Below, piece after piece: positions 59,127-64,000 of a stretch of 64,000 bases of DNA (its first letter is position 1; each line of letters opens with the position of its first letter). This DNA comes from Halobacteriovorax sp. DA5. GTDB taxonomy: Bacteria > Bdellovibrionota > Bacteriovoracia > Bacteriovoracales > Bacteriovoracaceae. The position numbers were made by a program, and so were the translations under genes. Under the pieces are notes generated by a model. The model worked only from the letters and a program-made list of their open reading frames with translations. It did no database searches and had not been told where the DNA came from. Location: NCBI RefSeq assembly GCF_002903145.1, contig NZ_PPDJ01000002.1, positions 186,001-250,000 of the forward strand, given 5' to 3'.

Positions 59127-62100
59127 ATTGTTTTAATTCTTTGTGCTTGTCTTGAATCATTTTAACAATTTCTAGTGTGTCTTTCGTGCGTAACATCTTA
59201 GGTGAAATCTCGTCACTTGGAAGCTCCCAAAGTTTATCTAGGGTACGGTAGAACTTAAGGTTCTTATTTGCCCATACCTCATCAACTTTACTAACAGCAG
59301 TGAAGTGAGGTGCTGTGTGTAGTACTTCTGGAGAATCAGAAAGAACATTTTTGATTGCTACTAGAACATCAGTAAAATCATCTAGCTCTTTCTTTGTGAA
59401 AGATTCAGTTGGTTCAATCATAAGACCAAATACTTCTGGGAAAGCAACTGTTGGTGCGTGAAGCCCGAAGTCTAGGAATAACTTTCCAACTTTTGCAATA
59501 ATCTGGTTCTTAAGAGTTCCTGACTTTTCAATATGAGCAAACATATCGTCACTTAGTGTAATAATAAATTCGTGCATACGAGGTGTTTCATCCGCTCCAT
59601 GTGGTAGCATTGGATAAACATCCTTAAGCTTTTGGAAAAGATAGCGTGCACTTAATACTGCAATTTGTGACATTGTCACAACACCGTCTTGGCCTAGGGC
59701 CTTTAGATAAGTGTAGGCACGTACCTTGTGAGCAACGTTTCCATCGTGGCGGTGGAAGTCTCCAATACATTTTGGAGCACGTACTTTCTTGTATGAACCA
59801 TCAGATAACTTCTCAATTTGAGTTCCTGGAATATAGTCAACAAGTTTGCTACTTACAGCAACGATTGCATCTCCTGGTCCACCTCCACCGTGTGGAATTG
59901 TCCAAGTTTTATGAAGGTTGTTGTGGCAAGCATCCACTCCTAATTTTTCAAGAGAAACAATCCCTGCAATAGCGTTCATATTCGCACCGTCCATATAGAC
60001 TAGGCCGTCAACAGAGTGAATAAGATCCGCTACTTCTTTAAAGTTCTCTTCAAAGATACCTGCTGTATTAGGATTTGTTACCATGATACCAGCAATGCGC
60101 TCGCCATCTGTTTTGATAATCTCTTTTAGTTGCTCAAGATCAATTTGACCTCTTTCATTAGCATCTAAAGTAATGATACCAACTTGTTTCCCGTCAACTT
60201 TAGCTGGGACAAAACCAGCTACTGCGGCAGTCGCTGGATTAGTTCCGTGGGCAGAGCGTGGGATAAGAATTACATTCTTAGTTTCAGCGTTACCTCTATC
60301 TGCATGATAGGCCTGGAACATCTTGATACCAACAAGTTCTCCCTGTGCACCGGCCACTGCTTGAGTAACAAGTCCTGGAAGTCCTGTTATCGCCTTAAAA
60401 TCTTCTTGGATATTGTAAAGTAGCTCAAGTGTTCCTTGAGTATACTTATCATCTAGGTCTGGGTGTGCCATTGTAAAGCCAGCAAGCCCTGCTGCCCAGT
60501 CATTCACATATGGATTGTATTTCATTGTACATGAACCAAGAGGGTAGATGGCATCATCTGGAGAAACGTTTAAGCTTCCACACTTGTCGTAAAATGCTTT
60601 TACTTCTTCTGTTGTGAAAGTTGCAATCCCTGGTGCATCTTCTCTTATATATGTTTGAGGGATTTCCGGCATGAAGAATTCTGATTCACTTTGCGCTGAA
60701 AAATTTGCATTAAAAGCAGCAATTAATTTATCGAGATCTTCTTGAGTGTGCTGGTCACCAAAAGAGACTTTTAATAGGTTTCCTTCTAGATTGTGGCGGC
60801 CACTAATATCTTTACCAGCAACTAGATCTTCAGTTGAGGCAAGCATGTCACTTACTTTCTTATCTAGCTTTAGAACAACTTCATTAAAGTAAGGAGCATC
60901 AAAGGCAAGCTCCACACCATCTAGGTGTAGAATATTTGAAAGGAAGTATTGAGTGTTTTGTCTTGAAGTTGCAAGCTTATCTGATAAACCTTCATCACCA
61001 AGTGCTAAAAGTGCAGCACCTGCAATTGTTGCTACAAATGACTGGTTTGAGCAGATATTACTTGTGGCCTTCTCACGACGGATATGTTGTTCACGAGTTG
61101 ATAGTACCATCGCAAGACATTCTTGATTATTCATATCAACTGCATTACCTACGTAGCGTCCAGCAGTTTGGCGAATTTGATTCTTATTTGCGTCGTTAAA
61201 ACGAATTCCAAAGATACCTAAACCTGGTCCACCATAGTTTGCGTCTAGGCAAAGGTGTTGACCTTCACCAACGATCATTGTTGCACCGGCCTTGTCACTA
61301 CCGTATTCACTTGGCTTCTTTAAACCACCCTTAGCAAGTAGCATTGGATCGATAATAGCAATTGAGAATACTTCGTTGTCACGACATAGGTCAGTTAAGG
61401 CATCAACATCTTCTAGTAGACCAAGTGAGTTTACTTGGCCAAATGCAAATGCAGCAATTTCTATATTTGTTTCAAGTAACTCTTTTACTTTATCGAAGTC
61501 TGTTAGACCGCTTTCTTTATTAATTGGTGCCCATAGGATTTCCAGATCAGTATGTGCAGCATTTGTTTCAAGTACACTTCTATCTTGAGGATAGATTGCT
61601 TCACTTACTAATACTTTTGTTCTCTTGCGTGCAAGACGTACTCCTGTCTTTAGTGCTTCAAATAAACAAGTTGATCTTTCGTATAAAGACGCATTAACCG
61701 CTTCATAACCAGTTAGTGCTGTAATTGCACTTGAGTAGATCCAAAGAGTGTTTAGTGTTCCTTGTGATCTTTCAGGTTGGTAAGGAGTGTATGCTGTTGT
61801 TAGACCTCTAATATTACAAACATATGGAACGATCTCATGAATTTTAAACTGTGGAAGTCCATCACCTAAGAAGTTTGTAGGGATTTTATTCTTTTTTGAT
61901 AGTTCATCAAGATTAGTAACGAGATCATCATAAGATAGTCCTTCTTTTAAAGGAATTTTTGATGAGAATTTTACATCGTCTTTAATATGAGAGAATAATT
62001 CTTCTAGTGTCGTTAGACCTAGTTCGTTTAACATCTGTTTAATTTCTTCATCACTTGCACTGATATAATTCTTTGCAAGTTCACGATTAAGATCACCAGA

Positions 62101-62175
62101 GTTTACTTTTAAATTTCTTGGGTCAAAACCAAGTTTCTCAATAGTTGAGTTTGATACGTCTTGTGTGTGTGACAT
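59125..62175 (-). CDS. gcvP: Glycine dehydrogenase (decarboxylating), fused P-protein
   Basis: The P-protein of glycine cleavage binds PLP, decarboxylates glycine and passes the aminomethyl group to the lipoyl arm of GcvH. The ATG at 62175 has a GGAGAA site and gives 1016 residues, a little longer than the usual 950-960. The N-half (about 45-510) is like GcvPA (IPTNFLGDGLPQF, EAVNASLYERST) and the C-half like GcvPB (YPLGSCTMKYNPYVN; PLP Lys K756 in NLHKTWTIPHGGGGPG). It is a single fused gene. GcvH and GcvT are not in the window. Confidence 0.94.
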   Translation of the reverse strand: MSHTQDVSNSTIEKLGFDPRNLKVNSGDLNRELAKNYISASDEEIKQMLNELGLTTLEELFSHIKDDVKFSSKIPLKEGLSYDDLVTNLDELSKKNKIPTNFLGDGLPQFKIHEIVPYVCNIRGLTTAYTPYQPERSQGTLNTLWIYSSAITALTGYEAVNASLYERSTCLFEALKTGVRLARKRTKVLVSEAIYPQDRSVLETNAAHTDLEILWAPINKESGLTDFDKVKELLETNIEIAAFAFGQVNSLGLLEDVDALTDLCRDNEVFSIAIIDPMLLAKGGLKKPSEYGSDKAGATMIVGEGQHLCLDANYGGPGLGIFGIRFNDANKNQIRQTAGRYVGNAVDMNNQECLAMVLSTREQHIRREKATSNICSNQSFVATIAGAALLALGDEGLSDKLATSRQNTQYFLSNILHLDGVELAFDAPYFNEVVLKLDKKVSDMLASTEDLVAGKDISGRHNLEGNLLKVSFGDQHTQEDLDKLIAAFNANFSAQSESEFFMPEIPQTYIREDAPGIATFTTEEVKAFYDKCGSLNVSPDDAIYPLGSCTMKYNPYVNDWAAGLAGFTMAHPDLDDKYTQGTLELLYNIQEDFKAITGLPGLVTQAVAGAQGELVGIKMFQAYHADRGNAETKNVILIPRSAHGTNPATAAVAGFVPAKVDGKQVGIITLDANERGQIDLEQLKEIIKTDGERIAGIMVTNPNTAGIFEENFKEVADLIHSVDGLVYMDGANMNAIAGIVSLEKLGVDACHNNLHKTWTIPHGGGGPGDAIVAVSSKLVDYIPGTQIEKLSDGSYKKVRAPKCIGDFHRHDGNVAHKVRAYTYLKALGQDGVVTMSQIAVLSARYLFQKLKDVYPMLPHGADETPRMHEFIITLSDDMFAHIEKSGTLKNQIIAKVGKLFLDFGLHAPTVAFPEVFGLMIEPTESFTKKELDDFTDVLVAIKNVLSDSPEVLHTAPHFTAVSKVDEVWANKNLKFYRTLDKLWELPSDEISPKMLRTKDTLEIVKMIQDKHKELKQ

Positions 62176-62278
62176 CTGTTCTCCGTGTGTGTTATATCTA
62201 GATAAATTAATTCTAAAGTATGTATTTACGAAAAGTATATATAGCATAGAAAAAACTGGCCATCTACTTGATTTTAAT

Positions 62279-63115
62279 ATGAATGAGACTTCACTAATGA
62301 CTAATATTGATATTGTAATTGACTGCGCGCAAGAAGAAGATTTAAAAACAGAATCTCTGAATCAAGCGCTGCGCAACTATTTGCAGAAGCTCTCTTCTCA
62401 TAAATTGACTTATCAATTGCACATGACAGGAGAATCCTTAGAAGGGGTTTATTTAGTTTGGAAAGATGATGAGTTGTACTTATTTGATCCGGCCCGAGAT
62501 TCTTCATTGAAGCTTGATTGGGCAGCTGATTTACAAACTCATCTAAAAAGGAATTATGCTGTAACAAAAGAGCCTCTTTTTCGTGCCCTAAAACTGAAAG
62601 GTGGTGACATCGAGCATAATAAAGTTGTTGATGCAACCCTAGGTACAGGTAAAGACGCTTGCTTACTTTTAAGCTTTGGCTGTCATCTCGATTGTTTTGA
62701 AAGAAATCCCTATGTTTTTGGACTTGCTCTTTGGGCGTATGAGAAGGCCATAAGTTTTGAAAATGAAAAGATTTCTAATATTTTCAAAAAATATATGAGC
62801 ATCAGCTATGGTCAAGCAACTTTGGCCGATACGGGAAGTGATTTTAAGCGATGCTTTTACGATCCCATGTATGAAATGACAAAATCCAAGGCCAAGAGTG
62901 CGCTTAGTCGCAAGGAAATGGAAGTCTTTAAGGACTTAGTAGGTAAAGATACTGATCAGGATCTATACCTATGGTCTTTGTGTACCAAATTTCCTTTAGT
63001 TTGCTTAAAGAGGCCAATTAAAGCAAATGAGGTACAAATTCCTACTGATTGTAAGCATCAAAGAGTCGTCTACAGCGGTAAATCGACACGTTATGAGCGC
63101 TACTTTCTTCCTTAA
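62279..63115 (+). CDS. rsmJ: RsmJ-like 16S rRNA m2G1516 methyltransferase
   Basis: The protein has about 278 residues from the ATG at 62279 (62297 is an alternative). It has VVDATLGTGKDACLLLSFGC (SAM motif I), CFERNPYVFGLALWAYEKA, and YDPMYEMTKSKAKSALSRKEMEVFKDLVG, the RsmJ/YhiQ signature, where E. coli has [21 protein letters not shown]. It methylates G1516 of 16S rRNA. An N-terminal extension up to 62165 lies in the gcvP leader and is unlikely. No good ribosome site is visible. It is divergent from gcvP, 103 bases apart. Confidence 0.9.
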   Translation: MNETSLMTNIDIVIDCAQEEDLKTESLNQALRNYLQKLSSHKLTYQLHMTGESLEGVYLVWKDDELYLFDPARDSSLKLDWAADLQTHLKRNYAVTKEPLFRALKLKGGDIEHNKVVDATLGTGKDACLLLSFGCHLDCFERNPYVFGLALWAYEKAISFENEKISNIFKKYMSISYGQATLADTGSDFKRCFYDPMYEMTKSKAKSALSRKEMEVFKDLVGKDTDQDLYLWSLCTKFPLVCLKRPIKANEVQIPTDCKHQRVVYSGKSTRYERYFLP

Positions 63116-63201
63116 TATTCTTAAGAAAACATAGTCTTTTAATAAAGTTATTGTTATTATTTCAAGCGTTTAGTAACTCAAACTCAAATTAAAGGAATTT
63201 C

Positions 63202-63978
63202 ATGGATATCGTTATTTCTCCAGCGAAGAAACTTAATTTTGATCACTCAGATATCACTGTTGCTCAAGATGTAAATCTAGAGAAACCTACGTTCATAAAA
63301 GAGGCCACTGAGCTTGCTACTAAGATGGCAAATTTTGAAAGTGAAGATTTATCTAAAATGATGAAGCTTTCAAAGGCCTTGGCCGATTTGAATGTTGATC
63401 GTTTTAATAATTTTAAGAAAACAAATGATCTTGGCGCTGCAATTTTTAGTTTTGCAGGAGATACATATCAAGGCCTAAATGCGGGTGAGCTTAAAAAGAG
63501 TGAGTTAAACTATGCTCAAAAACACTTAAAGATTCTTTCTGGCCTCTATGGTGTTCTTGCTCCATTTGATGAGTTACGTGCTTATCGTTTAGAGATGGGA
63601 ACTCGTATTAATGGCCAAGGTCTAACAAATCTTTATAATTTTTGGGGCGAAAAAATTGTTGAAAAAATTAATGAAGATGCAAAAGCGAATAAGTCTAAGT
63701 ATCTTGTAAACCTCGCTTCAGAGGAATACTTCAAGAGTGTTAAAAAAGACAAACTCGTACCTGAGCTTGTTAATGTGCGCTTCTTAGATTTTAAGAATGG
63801 CCAATATAAGGTTATTTCTTTCAATGCTAAAAGAGCACGCGGTATGATGGCACGCTTTATTATTGAAAATAAAATTAAGGATATTGAAGGCCTTAAAAAC
63901 TTTGATGTTGCTGGCTACAAGTATGCTGATTTTGATGAAGTAAATAATGAACTTATTTTTAAAAGAAAAGAGTCTTAA
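63202..63978 (+). CDS. yaaA: YaaA family peroxide-stress protein
   Basis: YaaA proteins limit free iron during hydrogen-peroxide stress in E. coli and are DNA-binding. The 258-residue protein follows the family end to end: ISPAKKLNF, FAGDTYQGLNAGEL, YAQKHLKILSGLYGVLAPFDELRAYRLEMG, LYNFWGEKI, NLASEEYFKSV and SFNAKRARGMMARFIIEN. An AAAGGAA site precedes the ATG. Another gene starts 17 bases after its stop codon. Confidence 0.95.
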   Translation: MDIVISPAKKLNFDHSDITVAQDVNLEKPTFIKEATELATKMANFESEDLSKMMKLSKALADLNVDRFNNFKKTNDLGAAIFSFAGDTYQGLNAGELKKSELNYAQKHLKILSGLYGVLAPFDELRAYRLEMGTRINGQGLTNLYNFWGEKIVEKINEDAKANKSKYLVNLASEEYFKSVKKDKLVPELVNVRFLDFKNGQYKVISFNAKRARGMMARFIIENKIKDIEGLKNFDVAGYKYADFDEVNNELIFKRKES

Positions 63979-63994
63979 ATATAAAGGATTAAGT

Positions 63995-64000
63995 ATGAAG
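63995..64000 (+). CDS. First two codons of a further gene
   Basis: An ATG with an AAAGGA site 6-7 bases upstream starts at 63995 and runs off the window end (Met-Lys). Nothing can be said about its product. It probably shares the yaaA transcript. Confidence 0.6.

Noticed and set aside
62165..62278. Longer N-terminus for RsmJ
   Set aside because: It overlaps the gcvP start region and the added Cys-rich stretch is not part of the family.
62175..62279. Glycine riboswitch before gcvP
   Set aside because: The gap to the divergent gene is about 100 bases and shows no tandem aptamer-like conserved cores.
1..64000. CRISPR arrays, tRNAs, rRNA, insertion sequences or prophage
   Set aside because: No regular direct repeats with spacers, cloverleaf ends, transposase motifs or phage structural genes were seen on either strand.

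Overview
The window looks like the chromosome of a low-GC (roughly 35-38% by eye) Gram-negative bacterium. It has outer-membrane barrel proteins, periplasmic proteases, MurI, an AmiC-type amidase and PgsA. A TIGR02147-type regulator, many signal-peptide proteins of unknown function, secreted trypsin- and subtilisin-like proteases, a PilZ protein and an orphan CpaF ATPase suggest Bdellovibrionota, most likely a Bacteriovorax/Halobacteriovorax relative. That placement is an inference from gene content. No rRNA, tRNA, insertion sequence, prophage or CRISPR array was seen, and base and codon use look uniform, so this is core chromosome with lineage-specific secreted genes mixed in.

Layout. 1-6.7 kb: a left-truncated unknown gene coupled to a secreted subtilase, a TIGR02147 regulator, a small secreted protein and an SH3-like/beta-barrel protein. 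6.8-14.2 kb: gsk on the plus strand, facing a compact pyrB-carAB-pyrF operon in which CarA and CarB are one polypeptide. 14.3-18.4 kb: a plus-strand run with a possible PD-(D/E)XK-like protein, a HAD phosphatase, a small secreted protein, lplA and two tandem cyclic-nucleotide-binding proteins. 18.4-21.3 kb, minus: LRR protein, panD, serB, pgsA. 21.4-25.8 kb, plus: PilZ protein, glpX, SRPBCC protein, phasin-like protein, YggS protein and a 2OG-Fe(II) oxygenase. 25.9-34.4 kb: a two-gene secreted operon behind a sigma-54-type promoter, a secreted zincin, a periplasmic Hsp20-like protein, a CheY-like receiver, a degenerate cupredoxin with an orphan CpaF, and a small acidic protein. 34.5-41.1 kb: unknown proteins, murI, eno, an HATPase-like protein that starts inside the eno terminator, a barrel protein and a Lys-tailed membrane protein. 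41.1-45.6 kb, minus: two tandem trypsin-like proteases, then lexA with a MenE-MenH fusion. 45.8-52.3 kb: a secreted protein, a 1339-residue Cys-pair repeat protein, an amidase and a RlmK-like methyltransferase. 52.5-56.6 kb: a two-gene cassette ending in a very large amidoligase-like membrane protein. 56.7-64 kb: a receiver protein, prfC, fused gcvP, rsmJ, yaaA and the first codons of a further gene.

How genes connect. The pyr operon makes UMP, and gsk salvages purine nucleosides. LplA supplies lipoyl groups that glycine cleavage (gcvP) needs on its H protein. MurI and the amidase act on peptidoglycan. LexA is co-transcribed with the menaquinone enzyme.

The most interesting items are: (i) the 52.5-56.6 kb cassette with a putatively membrane-anchored double amidoligase-like protein; (ii) the 1339-residue protein built from repeated Cys pairs; (iii) several promoters whose geometry predicts leaderless mRNAs (lexA is the clearest), plus two phased TTCAC-N7-GTGAA sites beside lexA; (iv) a sigma-54-type promoter and a pair of FliA-like promoters of identical geometry; (v) carAB and menE-menH fusions; and (vi) an excess of GGCC in genes and in terminator stems, which resembles the behaviour of DNA uptake sequences.
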